Positions 24,853 through 35,440 of a stretch of DNA of 64,000 nt are shown here, piece after piece (position 1 is the first letter of the stretch; the number at the start of each line of letters is the position of its first letter). Position numbers and translations under genes: made by a program. Source of the DNA: CAVPDE01 sp963702565 (lineage in GTDB: Bacteria; Desulfobacterota; DSM-4660; Desulfatiglandales; HGW-15); the NCBI GenBank assembly GCA_963702565.1, contig CAVPDE010000016.1, forward strand, positions 310,001 to 374,000, written 5' to 3'. The notes beneath the pieces were generated by a model. The model was not told where the DNA came from. It did no database searches and worked only from the letters and a program-made list of their open reading frames with translations.

Positions 24853-24995
24853 AAGTTCAAAAGCGAACCCGCCCGAGGCGGATAAACCGCAGAATATCGA
24901 ATAACGAATGTCGAATTCCGAAGGCAACTGCAGGAGGGGTTAACTTCATCCTTCGAAGTTTCTTGTTCGATATTCGACATTCGGGCTTCGTGCTT
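24853..24995. repeat. ATTCG-rich inverted repeat, copy 1
   Basis: A run of AATATCGAATAACGAATGTCGAAT words and, about 60 bases on, their inverse (TTCGATATTCGACATTCG) form an imperfect hairpin. The flanks GTTCAAAAGCGAACC and CCGAGGCGGATAAACC recur around 52010-52152. It lies in the gap between kinase and regulator genes and is a dispersed intergenic repeat common in uncultured anaerobe genomes. Confidence 0.75.
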
Positions 24996-25022
24996 TCTTT
25001 TGGTTGCGGCCAAAGGCCCGCA

Positions 25023-26561
25023 TTACGCTTCATACAGAGGAAGGGACACGATGATCGTCGCCCCTTCACCGGACTTGCTTTCCGCCCGGATCGCCCCCCC
25101 CATCCCTTCCACAATCCTGTAGCAAACAGACAATCCCAGGCCGGTCCCTTTGCCCGGCTCTTTTGTGGTGTAGAAGGGATCAAAGATACGGACAAGTTCC
25201 TTGTCCGGTATGCCCGGACCGTTGTCGGAAAATCTCAGCTCGATGGATCCTTCGATCTTCTCGCTCCGGATGGTGAGTTGCTTTATGGTCCCTTCTCCCT
25301 TGCCTCCGGCAAGAGCATCCGCAGCGTTCATGATAAGGTTCAGAAACACCTGCTGCAACTGGTTCGGATCTGCAAGGACCGTGTCCTTATGAGCTTTGAG
25401 CTCCAGCACCGTCCGAACGCCCTCCATCATGGGCTGCGGCTCCAGCATCGCCAAGGTCATTCTCACCAGGTCATGAACCCGGGTTTTTTCAGGTTCCCCG
25501 TTGGAGGGCCGGGAGAAATCGAGCAACTGGCGGATGATCCGGTTGACCCGGACGATCTCGGACTCAATTCGGCTCAGGAAGTCCTTTTTGTCCGCCTCGG
25601 TGATGTCCCCGGAGTTGAGCAGGTCCAGATACCCGAGGATAATGCCGATGGGATTGCCGATCTCGTGAGCGATCCCTGCGGCAAGCCTGCCCACAGAAGC
25701 GAGTTTTTCCGACCGGATGATTTCGTCCTGCGCCTGACGGAGATCCCGATTCACCTTTTCGAGAGACGAAATATGGGATTGGAGATCCCGCTTGTTCTCG
25801 TCGAGGCGCCTTAGCATGTGGCTCAGCGACCGGGTCAGGTCACCGATCTCGTTTTTGGAGGACTCAGGCAAGGAAGGGACCATAAAGCCGTCCTTGTAAG
25901 CTCCGGTCATGGCGAGAAGCTTGTCGATCGGTTTGACCACGATTCGCGAAAGAAGGACGTAGCCCACAAGGACGAGGACCACCGTATCCATGAGGATATA
26001 GAAAAGAATCACCATCTGCGAACTTCTGAGGGTCTCGTAGAGCGGAAGGAGGGAGCCGGAAACCGTGATGGCCCCGAGCGGTCTGCCGTCCAGGGAAAGG
26101 GGAGCCGAGATCCTCACGTCGCTCTTGCTCAGCCAGATGACACTCCAAGCCGTGCCGCTGAAATGATGGGACCAGATTCCGGTAGAGAGCGCTTCCCTGG
26201 CAGAGACGAGGTACTGCTCCTCGGCATCCGAGGAGAAGTCGGTCGTGAAGATTCTGTTCCCCTCCGAATTGATGATCAGGATATCCGAGAAGCCGGAGTC
26301 CCCCAGCATGCGGCTGACCCCTTTTCGGAAATCAAAGTCCAGGTCCGCTTCGGTGATCCTCTTGGTCTTGCCCGCCACCTGGGGCCCGAGGGTCTGCTCC
26401 ACCGCCCGGATGAGAAGACGGCCGTTGAGGAGCTTTTCCTGAGTGAGGTCTCTTTCTGCGAACTTGACCATGACCACGTTGATCAAGAGCATGGCAGCAA
26501 TGATCAAGAAGGTGAGTTGCGCCAGGATCCCTGTTCTCAGGCTATAGACCGGGAATTTCAA
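25023..26561 (-). CDS. Sensor histidine kinase
   Basis: 512 residues. Two membrane helices (about 13-32 and 185-205) bracket a periplasmic sensor of about 150 residues, followed by a HAMP linker, a coiled-coil-like stretch (SSLEKVNRDLRQAQDEIIRSEKLASVGRLAAGIAHEIGNPIG) with phospho-His in the H-box, and the ATPase domain (N-box QVFLNLIMNAADAL, G1 DNGPGIPD, F PFYTTK, G2 GTGLGLSVCYRIV). This is the NtrB/AtoS class that partners with sigma-54 regulators, which matches the downstream gene. The prepilin peptidase gene ends 12 bases before it. Signal unknown. Confidence 0.95.
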   Translation of the reverse strand: MKFPVYSLRTGILAQLTFLIIAAMLLINVVMVKFAERDLTQEKLLNGRLLIRAVEQTLGPQVAGKTKRITEADLDFDFRKGVSRMLGDSGFSDILIINSEGNRIFTTDFSSDAEEQYLVSAREALSTGIWSHHFSGTAWSVIWLSKSDVRISAPLSLDGRPLGAITVSGSLLPLYETLRSSQMVILFYILMDTVVLVLVGYVLLSRIVVKPIDKLLAMTGAYKDGFMVPSLPESSKNEIGDLTRSLSHMLRRLDENKRDLQSHISSLEKVNRDLRQAQDEIIRSEKLASVGRLAAGIAHEIGNPIGIILGYLDLLNSGDITEADKKDFLSRIESEIVRVNRIIRQLLDFSRPSNGEPEKTRVHDLVRMTLAMLEPQPMMEGVRTVLELKAHKDTVLADPNQLQQVFLNLIMNAADALAGGKGEGTIKQLTIRSEKIEGSIELRFSDNGPGIPDKELVRIFDPFYTTKEPGKGTGLGLSVCYRIVEGMGGAIRAESKSGEGATIIVSLPLYEA

Positions 26562-26573
26562 CGATGTCTTCCT

Positions 26574-27344
26574 CTACCTCCCCAAGCGATAAAACCACAG
26601 GGCAATCTCATCCCCAGAAAACAGGAAAAGCAAGGCCCCCAGAGCCAGGAACGGCCCGAAAGGAATGCGGGACCTCATCCCTTGCCGGCTGACCACCAGG
26701 GAAAACCCGCCGATCACCGCACCGGTGAAAGAGGAAATGAGAATGATGAACGGCAGGGCCTTCCAGCCCATCCATGCGCCGATCATGGCAAGAAGCTTCA
26801 CATCTCCTCCTCCCATCCCTTCCCGGCCAGTCACCTTCTCAAAGGCCATGCCCACCAAAAGCAGAAAGGCGGCTCCGCCTGCGGCTCCGATCAGCGCATC
26901 GAGAGGGGAGATCCCTGCGGAAGGGAAAAAGGAAAAGGCCAGCCCCACAAGGATTCCCGGAAGGGAGATCACATCCGGGATGATCTTGTGATCGAGGTCG
27001 ATGAAAGCGACCGTGACCAGGGCCGCCGCGAAAAGAAAGAGAAAAAGGTACTGAAGGCTCGGCCCGCACTGAATGAACAGAACGACGCTCAACAACCCGA
27101 CGATCACTTCCACGACCGGATATCTGGGAGAAATGCGGGCGCGGCATTGCCGGCACCGGCCCAGGAGCACGATGTAGCTGAGCACCGGGATGTTGTCGTA
27201 GAATCGGATTCGGCTGCCGCACAGCGGGCAGCTCGACGGAGGGTGCACAATGGATTTCTTGAGAGGGATGCGGTAAATGCAAACGTTGAGGAAGCTCCCC
27301 ACCGCCAGGCCGAACAAGAATGCGAACACGATTCCCACCGTCAA
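26574..27344 (-). CDS. pilD: Prepilin peptidase (type IV leader peptidase/methylase)
   Basis: 256 residues from a TTG at 27344, supported by GGGAGGAG six bases upstream; longer in-frame starts lack a site. Eight or so membrane helices. The cytoplasmic methylase-type loop has both zinc pairs (CPLC and CRQC). The aspartyl protease pair is in FIDLDHKIIPD and GGGDVKLLAM. It cleaves and N-methylates type IV prepilins or type II secretion pseudopilins at the inner membrane. No pilin gene is in the window. It heads a minus-strand run with a kinase and sigma-54 regulator, like PilS/PilR control of pili. Confidence 0.93.
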   Translation of the reverse strand: MTVGIVFAFLFGLAVGSFLNVCIYRIPLKKSIVHPPSSCPLCGSRIRFYDNIPVLSYIVLLGRCRQCRARISPRYPVVEVIVGLLSVVLFIQCGPSLQYLFLFLFAAALVTVAFIDLDHKIIPDVISLPGILVGLAFSFFPSAGISPLDALIGAAGGAAFLLLVGMAFEKVTGREGMGGGDVKLLAMIGAWMGWKALPFIILISSFTGAVIGGFSLVVSRQGMRSRIPFGPFLALGALLFLFSGDEIALWFYRLGR

Positions 27345-27431
27345 CTGGAACTCCTCCCTAGGAAGCGTAGAGCATGGAGCCAAGAGCAAAGAGAAAGCCT
27401 TCCCCCCCTCGCGCAGGTTCACAGAACAAGA

Positions 27432-27460
27432 TTGACAGACCGCACCGTTTGGGGCACTAT
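27432..27460 (+). promoter_or_regulatory. Possible promoter giving a leaderless tsaC transcript
   Basis: TTGACA at 27432-27437 and CACTAT at 27455-27460 with a 17-base spacer. The ATG at 27470 lies only 10 bases after the -10 box and no good ribosome site is seen, so the transcript would be nearly leaderless. The -10 match is weak (three of six). Confidence 0.3.
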
Positions 27461-27469
27461 GACGGCACC

Positions 27470-28060
27470 ATGATCCTGTCCATCAATCCAGATAACCCGC
27501 AAAAGCGCCTGATCACGCGGGTTTGTGAAGTCCTTGAGCGAGGAGGCCTCATCGCTTATCCGACCGACACCTTTTACGGCATCGGGTGCGATCTGGTGAA
27601 CAAGAAGGGAATCCAGCTCATCCACAAGCTCAAGAACAGGCCTCTCAAGCAGCCCTTTTCGATCCTCTGTGACAGTCTGAAGGAGATCAGCCTCTACGCC
27701 CAGGTCTCCAACTATGCCTACAAGACCATGAAGCGGTGTCTTCCCGGACCCTACACGTTCATCCTGGAAGCGAGCCAGCTCGTTCCCAAGATCATGCTCA
27801 CGAAGCGCAAAACCATCGGCATCCGCGTGCCGAACAACGAGATCTGCCTGGCCATTGTGAGGACCCTCGGCAGGCCCATTATCAGCACCAGTGCCGGCAA
27901 GGATGAACCCTACGCGATAGAAGAAGCGTTTTCACCGCACCTGAGCCTGATCGTCGACGGAGGCCCCATCTATCCCGAACCTTCCAGCGTGATCTCTCTC
28001 ATCGGAGATATGCCCGAGGTCATCCGCGAGGGTAAAGGGGACGTGAGCCTCTTTGTTTGA
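27470..28060 (+). CDS. tsaC: Threonylcarbamoyl-AMP synthase (YrdC/Sua5 family)
   Basis: 196 residues of the YrdC fold. MILSINPDNPQKRLITRVCEVLERGGLIAYPTDTFYGIGCDL carries the KxR-SxN-type nucleotide and threonine site (PTDTFYGIGCD; then KNRPLKQPFSILC), and the end includes PSSVISLIGDMPEVIREGKGDVS. It makes threonylcarbamoyl-AMP for the t6A modification of tRNAs reading ANN codons. The start is chosen at the family-typical N-terminus; an upstream in-frame extension is out of family. It is convergent with sppA (three bases between stops). Confidence 0.92.
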   Translation: MILSINPDNPQKRLITRVCEVLERGGLIAYPTDTFYGIGCDLVNKKGIQLIHKLKNRPLKQPFSILCDSLKEISLYAQVSNYAYKTMKRCLPGPYTFILEASQLVPKIMLTKRKTIGIRVPNNEICLAIVRTLGRPIISTSAGKDEPYAIEEAFSPHLSLIVDGGPIYPEPSSVISLIGDMPEVIREGKGDVSLFV

Positions 28061-28063
28061 TCT

Positions 28064-28960
28064 TCAGGGAACTCCCTCCCACCGGTATTCCAGACGCACC
28101 CTTAAGGCATCTTGAACAGCCCTGACCACAGCCTGTGACGTGTCTTGAAGGAAAAGGTCCCACCACTTTCCCCGGGGTTTCTTGGGGTACACCAGGGTCA
28201 CTTCGCCCTTGATCCCCGCCACGGTCCTGGCAAGCTCCACCGCGTCTTCGAAATTTCCGAGCTGATCCACGAGGCCCAGATCCTTGCACTGAGCGCCTGA
28301 CAGAACACGGCCGTCGGCGATCTCGCGAACCTTTTCTACAGGAAGATTTCTCCCCTGGGCGACGGCCTCCACGAATTGCCGCTGAACATCAAACACCAGG
28401 GTCCTAATCATTTCCCGGTCCCGCTCGGAGAGCTTTCGATGGAAGGATCCGATGTCCTTGAACTCCCCGGTCTTGAGCACTTCCACGCTCACACCGACCT
28501 TCTTGAGCAGCTCTTCAACCTGCACGAACTCCATGATCACGCCGATACTGCCGGCCAGGGTGCCCGGATTGGCGACAATCTGGTTCGCTGCCGAAGCCAC
28601 GTAGTACCCTCCCGAGGCGGCAAGGCTCCCCAGAGAGGCAATCACTTTTTTCTTTTCGATGGTTTTCCTGATTTCCCGGTAGATTTCCTGGGACGGCCCC
28701 ACGCTCCCGCCCGGCGAGTTGACTCTCAGGATGATCGCCTTGATCCTGCGGTCTTTCCTGAACTCAACCAGTTGGGCGACAAGGGTGTCTGATTGGGTGA
28801 TGGTTCCGTCGATAGGCAGGACGCCGATCTTCTCTTTGAAGGAAAACGCCTCGGAAGGACCGGCCACGAAAAAAAAGAGGGTCAGAACAAGGCCCAGAAA
28901 AAGACCGACCGCTACCAGGATGATGAGAACCGCAAGTATGGGATGCTTTTTCCCTGACAT
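28064..28960 (-). CDS. sppA: Signal peptide peptidase SppA (36K type)
   Basis: 298 residues. One N-terminal membrane anchor (VLIILVAVGLFLGLVLTLFFF) and a single peptidase S49 domain. The catalytic Ser is in GSLAASGGYYVAS and the general-base Lys in LKTGEFKDIGSFHR; RVNSPGGSVGPSQEIY is the family core. It degrades leftover signal peptides in the inner membrane. It follows rpsA on the minus strand after 72 bases, an order frequent in deltaproteobacteria. Confidence 0.95.
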   Translation of the reverse strand: MSGKKHPILAVLIILVAVGLFLGLVLTLFFFVAGPSEAFSFKEKIGVLPIDGTITQSDTLVAQLVEFRKDRRIKAIILRVNSPGGSVGPSQEIYREIRKTIEKKKVIASLGSLAASGGYYVASAANQIVANPGTLAGSIGVIMEFVQVEELLKKVGVSVEVLKTGEFKDIGSFHRKLSERDREMIRTLVFDVQRQFVEAVAQGRNLPVEKVREIADGRVLSGAQCKDLGLVDQLGNFEDAVELARTVAGIKGEVTLVYPKKPRGKWWDLFLQDTSQAVVRAVQDALRVRLEYRWEGVP

Positions 28961-29032
28961 AGGTCTGAGTGATCCTTTTAGCTCCCCGCTTCTTGTTTCA
29001 CATCCCTGCGGTTATTCTCCTCTGCTCGTCTC

Positions 29033-30877
29033 TTACTCATCCCCTTCTTTAGCGGGCTTGCTTTCTGCGGCAGATCCCTGGGCTTCCAGCCCCAGCATCT
29101 CCTTTTTCAGGATCTCCCCGAGATTCGACGTGGCGCCATTTCGGCTGTCGGTGTAGCTCTTGTAGATCTCTCTCTCTTCGCTCTCCTCAAGCCGCTTGAT
29201 CGAGAGCCCGATCTTTTTCTCACCCCTGGCGACATTGATGACCTTGGCCTGGATCACGTCATCCACGTTGAAACGGCTCAAGGGGTTGCCGCTCTTGTCT
29301 TTGCTGAGTTCTGAAACATGGATGAGTCCTTCAATGCCTTCTTCGAGTTCCACGAACACGCCGAAATCCGTGACGTTCGTCACCGTGCCGGTCACCCGCG
29401 TTCCGGGTTTGTATTTACTGGGAACCTCATCCCACGGATCCGTTGTGAGCTGTTTGACGCCCAGGGAGAAACGCTCGTTTTCTTTGTCGATGTTGAGGAC
29501 GACCGCCTGAACCGTCTGTCCCTTCTTGTAGAGCTCCGAAGGGTGCTTGATTCGCTTGGTCCAGGAGATGTCCGAGATGTGAACCAGGCCGTCAATCCCT
29601 TCGTCAATACCGATGAAAATCCCGAAGTCCGTGATGTTCTTGATCCTGCCCTCGATCGTGGTTCCCACAGGATAGCGTTGCCCGATGACATCCCAGGGGT
29701 TGGGCTCCACCTGCTTCAGTCCAAGGGAGATGCGTTTGTTTGCCGTGTCAAGATTCATGACCATGGCTTCGATCTCATCCCCCACCTTCACGATCTGGGA
29801 GGGATGCCGGACCTTTCTGGTCCAGGACATTTCCGAGACATGAACCAGCCCTTCGATCCCCTCCTCGATCTCCACGAATGCGCCATAGTCTGCAAGGCTG
29901 ACCACGCGGCCCTTTAGCTTCGACCCGACGGTGTACCGCTCATTGGCTTGGAGCCACGGATCCGGCTTGAGCTGCTTGAGACCCAGGGAGACTCGGCCGG
30001 AGCCCGCATCGAAGTTCAGGACCTTGACATTGATTTTGTCCCCCACCCTGAAGAGTTCAGAGGGATGGCCCACACGGCCCCAGGACATGTCCGTAATGTG
30101 GAGGAGCCCGTCGATGCCTCCCAGGTCGATAAACAGGCCGTATTCCGTGATGTTCTTGACCGTGCCTTCCATGACGGCCCCGACCTGGAGGTGTTGAAGG
30201 GTTTTCTCCCGCATGGTCGCCCGCTCAGACTCGAGGATGGCCCTTCGGGAAAGGACGATGTTGGCGCGCCGCTTGTTGTACTTGAGAATCTTGAACTCCT
30301 GGACACTGCCGATGTGGGAGTCGAAGTCTTTGATGGGTTTCAGGTTGATCTGAGATCCAGGCAGGAACGCCGGAAGGCCGATGTCCACGGACATGCCGCC
30401 CTTGACGCGGGCGATGATCTTGCCGCGGATCGTTCCCCCCTTCTCATAGATTTCTCTGATCTCATCCCAGATCCTGATTTTGGCAGCCTTCTCCTTGGAT
30501 AGAATAATGATCCCTTCGTCGTCTTCCCTTCTTTCCAGGAGAACATCCACCGGGTCCCCCACCTGAGCCGTCACATTTCCGCCGGCATCGATGAATTCGC
30601 CGATGGGAATCTGCCCCTCCGACTTGTAGCCGATATCCACCAGGACAAACTCCTTGTCCACGTGAACGATGGTTCCCCGAACCAATCCTCCTTCCTGGAT
30701 GCTCTTGAGGCTCTCCTCATAGAGTTCCATGAAGTTCTTGCCCTCGGAACCGGCCCGCGTCTGTCCCGCGCCCTCGTGATCCGGTTTTCTGAATGGTTCG
30801 CGCTGCGAAGTTTCCGTGCCCGGCTGGTTATTGGTTCCTGTATTTTTCCCACCTGTTTTGTCTGTTTGTTTCTCCAT
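29033..30877 (-). CDS. rpsA: 30S ribosomal protein S1
   Basis: 614 residues. After a polar, low-complexity N-terminal extension of about 45 residues (rich in Gly, Asn, Thr and Gln) there are six S1 OB-fold repeats, visible from recurring phrases such as GLFIDLGGIDGLLHITDMSW, GAFVEIEEGIEGLVHVSEMSW, GIFIGIDEGIDGLVHISDISW and GVFVELEEGIEGLIHVSELS. S1 helps the 30S subunit bind mRNA. The repeats at the 3' half are the RNA-binding ones. It lies 90 bases downstream of cmk, the classic arrangement. Confidence 0.97.
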   Translation of the reverse strand: MEKQTDKTGGKNTGTNNQPGTETSQREPFRKPDHEGAGQTRAGSEGKNFMELYEESLKSIQEGGLVRGTIVHVDKEFVLVDIGYKSEGQIPIGEFIDAGGNVTAQVGDPVDVLLERREDDEGIIILSKEKAAKIRIWDEIREIYEKGGTIRGKIIARVKGGMSVDIGLPAFLPGSQINLKPIKDFDSHIGSVQEFKILKYNKRRANIVLSRRAILESERATMREKTLQHLQVGAVMEGTVKNITEYGLFIDLGGIDGLLHITDMSWGRVGHPSELFRVGDKINVKVLNFDAGSGRVSLGLKQLKPDPWLQANERYTVGSKLKGRVVSLADYGAFVEIEEGIEGLVHVSEMSWTRKVRHPSQIVKVGDEIEAMVMNLDTANKRISLGLKQVEPNPWDVIGQRYPVGTTIEGRIKNITDFGIFIGIDEGIDGLVHISDISWTKRIKHPSELYKKGQTVQAVVLNIDKENERFSLGVKQLTTDPWDEVPSKYKPGTRVTGTVTNVTDFGVFVELEEGIEGLIHVSELSKDKSGNPLSRFNVDDVIQAKVINVARGEKKIGLSIKRLEESEEREIYKSYTDSRNGATSNLGEILKKEMLGLEAQGSAAESKPAKEGDE

Positions 30878-30967
30878 TCAACCCGTTACCCCCTGATCAA
30901 AAGCTTCTTCATCTCCCCAAAACTTATTTTAATAGCAGAGAGGAAAGCAAAACTCAACCTATTCCTT

Positions 30968-31642
30968 TTAAGTTTTTTTGCTCCCTTTCTCGACGGTTTT
31001 GATCATTTTTTCGACGACCTCCTCCACGGTCATGTTGGTCGTGTCCATGATGACGGCATCCTTGGCAGGGACCAGGGGAGCCAGGGCACGCGTCGTGTCC
31101 TGATCATCCCTTTTCCTGAGTTCTTTTTCAACTTCTCCCATGGAAACCGCCTCGCCCCTTTCCAGTCTCTCGCGGTATCTTCGGCCGGCTCTCACCCCTA
31201 AATCGGCATCGACAAAAAATTTACAATCCGCATCGGGAAACACCACGGTTCCCATGTCTCTTCCTTCAGCCACGACCCCGCCTTGCCCTGCCATTTTCCT
31301 CTGCAGCAGGGTCATCGCCTGCCTGACTTCTTTAATGGCTGAAATAGCCGAGGAGAGCATGTCCATCTCCGGGCTTCGAATGGCTGCAGAGATATCCTCT
31401 GAGCCCAGGAAGATCCGTGTTTTTCCGTCCACCGTCTTGAAGTGAAGATCCAGGTCCCTGCAAAGCCTGCTGATTTTTTCTCTGTCCTTCAAATCAACGC
31501 TTTCCCTTTTTGCCTGGAGAGCCACTGCACGGTACATCGCTCCCGTATCGAGATAGAGGTATTTGAGCCTCTTGGCAAGAAGGCGGCTGACCGTGCTCTT
31601 TCCTGAACCCGCGGGGCCATCAACGGTGATGATTCTAGCCAC
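30968..31642 (-). CDS. cmk: Cytidylate kinase
   Basis: 224 residues from a GTG at 31642 (GGAGCAGAGG upstream); the family's normal N-terminus ARIITVDGPAGSGKSTVSRLLAKRL begins there, whereas an upstream GTG would add 13 atypical residues. Other signatures: YLDTGAMYRAVAL, SAISAIKEVRQAMTLLQRKMA, VAEGRDMGTVVFPDADCKFFVDA and RDDQDTTRALAPL. It phosphorylates CMP and dCMP. It heads the cmk-rpsA-sppA run. Confidence 0.95.
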   Translation of the reverse strand: MARIITVDGPAGSGKSTVSRLLAKRLKYLYLDTGAMYRAVALQAKRESVDLKDREKISRLCRDLDLHFKTVDGKTRIFLGSEDISAAIRSPEMDMLSSAISAIKEVRQAMTLLQRKMAGQGGVVAEGRDMGTVVFPDADCKFFVDADLGVRAGRRYRERLERGEAVSMGEVEKELRKRDDQDTTRALAPLVPAKDAVIMDTTNMTVEEVVEKMIKTVEKGSKKT

Positions 31643-31833
31643 AGCCTCTGCTCCGATTGAAAACCAATGGAATTGCACCACTTCTTAAATCAAAAGCGGA
31701 AATATATCAAGGAGTTTTAGACCGATGGAACCTCACATCAGAGATCCCTTTGCGACACGGGAGGAGCGAGTTTACTCGCGCAGAACCGGGATCAAGGGCC
31801 GCCACTTTTTCACTCACAACCTATTATTAAGAC

Positions 31834-31862
31834 TTGACTTAAAGGATTGAATTCATTATTTT
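31834..31862 (+). promoter_or_regulatory. Putative promoter of the IHF/HU gene
   Basis: TTGACT at 31834-31839, 17 bases, then TATTTT at 31857-31862, in an A/T-rich stretch some 90 bases before the ATG. The remaining 31683-31953 region shows no gene. Confidence 0.4.
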
Positions 31863-31953
31863 CATGTTCAATCTGCGCTCGTCGCATGAGCTCTTTTTAT
31901 TGCTCATAGGCCTAAGGGAATCTTGAAACGTTCTTAGACTGGAGAGGAGACCC

Positions 31954-32229
31954 ATGAATAAATCACAATTGATAGAGGCCCTTGCCAAGGCTGAAAACCT
32001 AGCCCTCAAAAAAGCGGAAGAAGTTGTGAACACGGTTTTCGGTGACATGGAAAAAGCGCTGATTCAGGGGGAACGAGTCGAGATCCGAGGCTTTGGTAGT
32101 TTCAAGATCAAGAACTACGAGGGGTACCAGGGAAGAAATCCCAAGACAGGCGAAATCATCAATGTCGCCTCCAAGAAACTCCCGTTCTTCAAGGTCGGAA
32201 AAGAGCTCAAGGACAGAGTCGATATTTAA
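31954..32229 (+). CDS. ihfA: Integration host factor/HU family DNA-binding protein
   Basis: 91 residues, full family length. N-terminal helical part MNKSQLIEALAKAENLALKKAEEVVNTVF and the beta-arm region VEIRGFGSFKIKNYEGYQGRNPKTGEIINVASKKLPFFKVGKELKDRV with the conserved GRNPxTG tip. The GRNPKTGE and FFKVGKELK wording is closer to IHF-alpha/HU-like proteins of deltaproteobacteria; alpha versus beta cannot be settled without a tree. GGAGAGGAG is upstream of the ATG. It bends DNA at sigma-54 promoters and recombination sites. Confidence 0.9.
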   Translation: MNKSQLIEALAKAENLALKKAEEVVNTVFGDMEKALIQGERVEIRGFGSFKIKNYEGYQGRNPKTGEIINVASKKLPFFKVGKELKDRVDI

Positions 32230-32244
32230 TCACTGTTTGAACGT

Positions 32245-32517
32245 CCTTGGTCGTGCTAGATGGGGAGCTAGCGGTGCCCTGTAACCCGAGATCCGCTTAT
32301 GCGGGGTCGAAAGTCCTTTCAGAGAACCCCTCATCAGTGCTGACCCTGACCGGTTCTGACGGTCGAGTGGACCTCACGTGACAGACGGTTGCGAACCCCG
32401 TCAGGTCCGGAAGGAAGCAGCGGTAAGTAATGCGGTCTGTGTCGTGCTGCTCTCTACTCTTTCTCAGGCCGGTTAAGACAGACTCCTGAGGATTCGAGAA
32501 GGGATGCACGACCAAGG
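32245..32517 (+). ncRNA. ffs: Signal recognition particle RNA, large bacterial type
   Basis: The apical domain is plain: GTCAGGTCCGGAAGGAAGCAGC at about 32400-32421 is the near-universal SRP domain IV. The 5' part GTGCTAGATGGGGAGCTAGCGGTGCCCTGTAACCCG (32253-32287) matches the Alu-domain start of the large (~270 nt) SRP RNAs of Firmicutes and Thermotogae. The ends pair perfectly: CCTTGGTCGTGC (32245-32256) with GCACGACCAAGG (32506-32517). The RNA is therefore about 273 nt, not the ~110-nt 4.5S form of gammaproteobacteria. Confidence 0.93.
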
Positions 32518-32581
32518 CTTATTTCTCCTATCCCTTGCCTTTTCGCTTCCGCACCCGAAATCCTGATCTCTATTTGAGTCC

Positions 32582-33397
32582 ATGCTGCAAAGACACTCTT
32601 TCCACATATCCGAGCCGAAAGCTGAAGATCACCCGCCGGTGGCCCGCGAGGTGCCTTTTTTTCAATTTCCCGGTCTCTCGCTTTGTCCTGACCTCGCACA
32701 CTTTGTTTTCACAAGACATGGGGGCGTGAGCGACTCCGCTTTCCGAAGCCTCAATGTGAGCGTCAGCACAGGGGACAGCCCCGCGAACGTGGAGGCCAAT
32801 CTCTCCCTGATCCGGGAACTCACCGGCGCCAGGGCTCTCCGGTCCATGAACCAGGTTCATGGCAAGAACATCCTGATCTTGCGGGACCGTGCCCTTCAGG
32901 ACGGCAAAGGCCCTTTCACGGCGGACGCGATGGTCACCGATGTGGCCGGTGTGGCCCTTCTCGTGAAACAGGCGGATTGCCAGGCCGTGATCCTTTACGA
33001 CACTGCAAGACAAGTGGTTGCCAACGTTCACTGCGGCTGGAGAGGAAACGCTCAAGGCCTTCTCAGCGACGTCATCGCCGCCATGAAAGCGGAATTCGGC
33101 TGCGACCCCTCCCGGCTGAAAGCGGCCATAGGACCCTCGCTGGGACCGTGCTGCGCGGAATTCGTCACCCACCGGGAAATCTTTCCGGAAAGCCTCAGGC
33201 CCTTCATGATACGGGACAATTACTTCGACCTCTGGGCCGTCAGCCGCTCCCAGCTTGTGCGGTCGGGGCTAAAAGAGGCGCACATTGAATCGGCGGATTG
33301 GTGCACCCGCTGCAGGACCGACCTCTTTTACTCTTACAGGGGTGAAGGCCGGACCGGAAGGTTTGCCACGGTCGTGATGCTTAAGCCTCAAGTCTGA
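32582..33397 (+). CDS. Laccase-domain purine nucleoside phosphorylase-like protein (YfiH/PgeF family)
   Basis: 271 residues of the multicopper-polyphenol-oxidase (DUF152) family. Copper/zinc-site motifs are complete: FTRHGGVSDSAFRSLNVS, MNQVHG, VKQADCQAV, VHCGWRG and IGPSLGPCCAEF. Family members cleave purine nucleosides, oxidise phenols weakly and, as PgeF, edit peptidoglycan precursors. An inverted-repeat terminator-like sequence follows the stop. The start has several possible upstream codons; the family N-terminus begins near residue 24 (VPFFQFPGL). Confidence 0.9.
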   Translation: MLQRHSFHISEPKAEDHPPVAREVPFFQFPGLSLCPDLAHFVFTRHGGVSDSAFRSLNVSVSTGDSPANVEANLSLIRELTGARALRSMNQVHGKNILILRDRALQDGKGPFTADAMVTDVAGVALLVKQADCQAVILYDTARQVVANVHCGWRGNAQGLLSDVIAAMKAEFGCDPSRLKAAIGPSLGPCCAEFVTHREIFPESLRPFMIRDNYFDLWAVSRSQLVRSGLKEAHIESADWCTRCRTDLFYSYRGEGRTGRFATVVMLKPQV

Positions 33398-33420
33398 TGA
33401 CTTCTCGATACCTTCATTAG

Positions 33421-33450
33421 GAATTCCTTCCAAAGCAGGAAGAAGAATTC
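33421..33450 (+). terminator. Hairpin after the YfiH-like gene
   Basis: GAATTCCTTCC and GGAAGAAGAATTC pair around AAAGCA immediately before the group II intron boundary. No T-run follows because the intron end starts at 33455; the original tail may have been displaced. Confidence 0.45.
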
Positions 33451-33454
33451 ACCA

Positions 33455-35385
<1,931 letters not shown>

Positions 35386-35400
35386 CGAAAACATAAAAGG

Positions 35401-35440
35401 ACGAAATCATGAAAAACTTCTTTTTTTCGTGCTTTCGTGA
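35401..35440. repeat. Stem-loop flanking the intron 5' splice site
   Basis: ACGAAATCATGAAAAA and TTTTTTCGTGCTTTCGT pair imperfectly, 15 bases outside the intron 5' boundary. Class IIC introns enter after such hairpins, so this is the likely target-site structure. It also resembles dispersed CACGAAAGCACGAAAAA repeats. Confidence 0.55.

Noticed and set aside
25818..27473. Plus-strand 551-residue reading frame
   Set aside because: Antisense to the histidine kinase and prepilin peptidase; highly charged low-complexity product.
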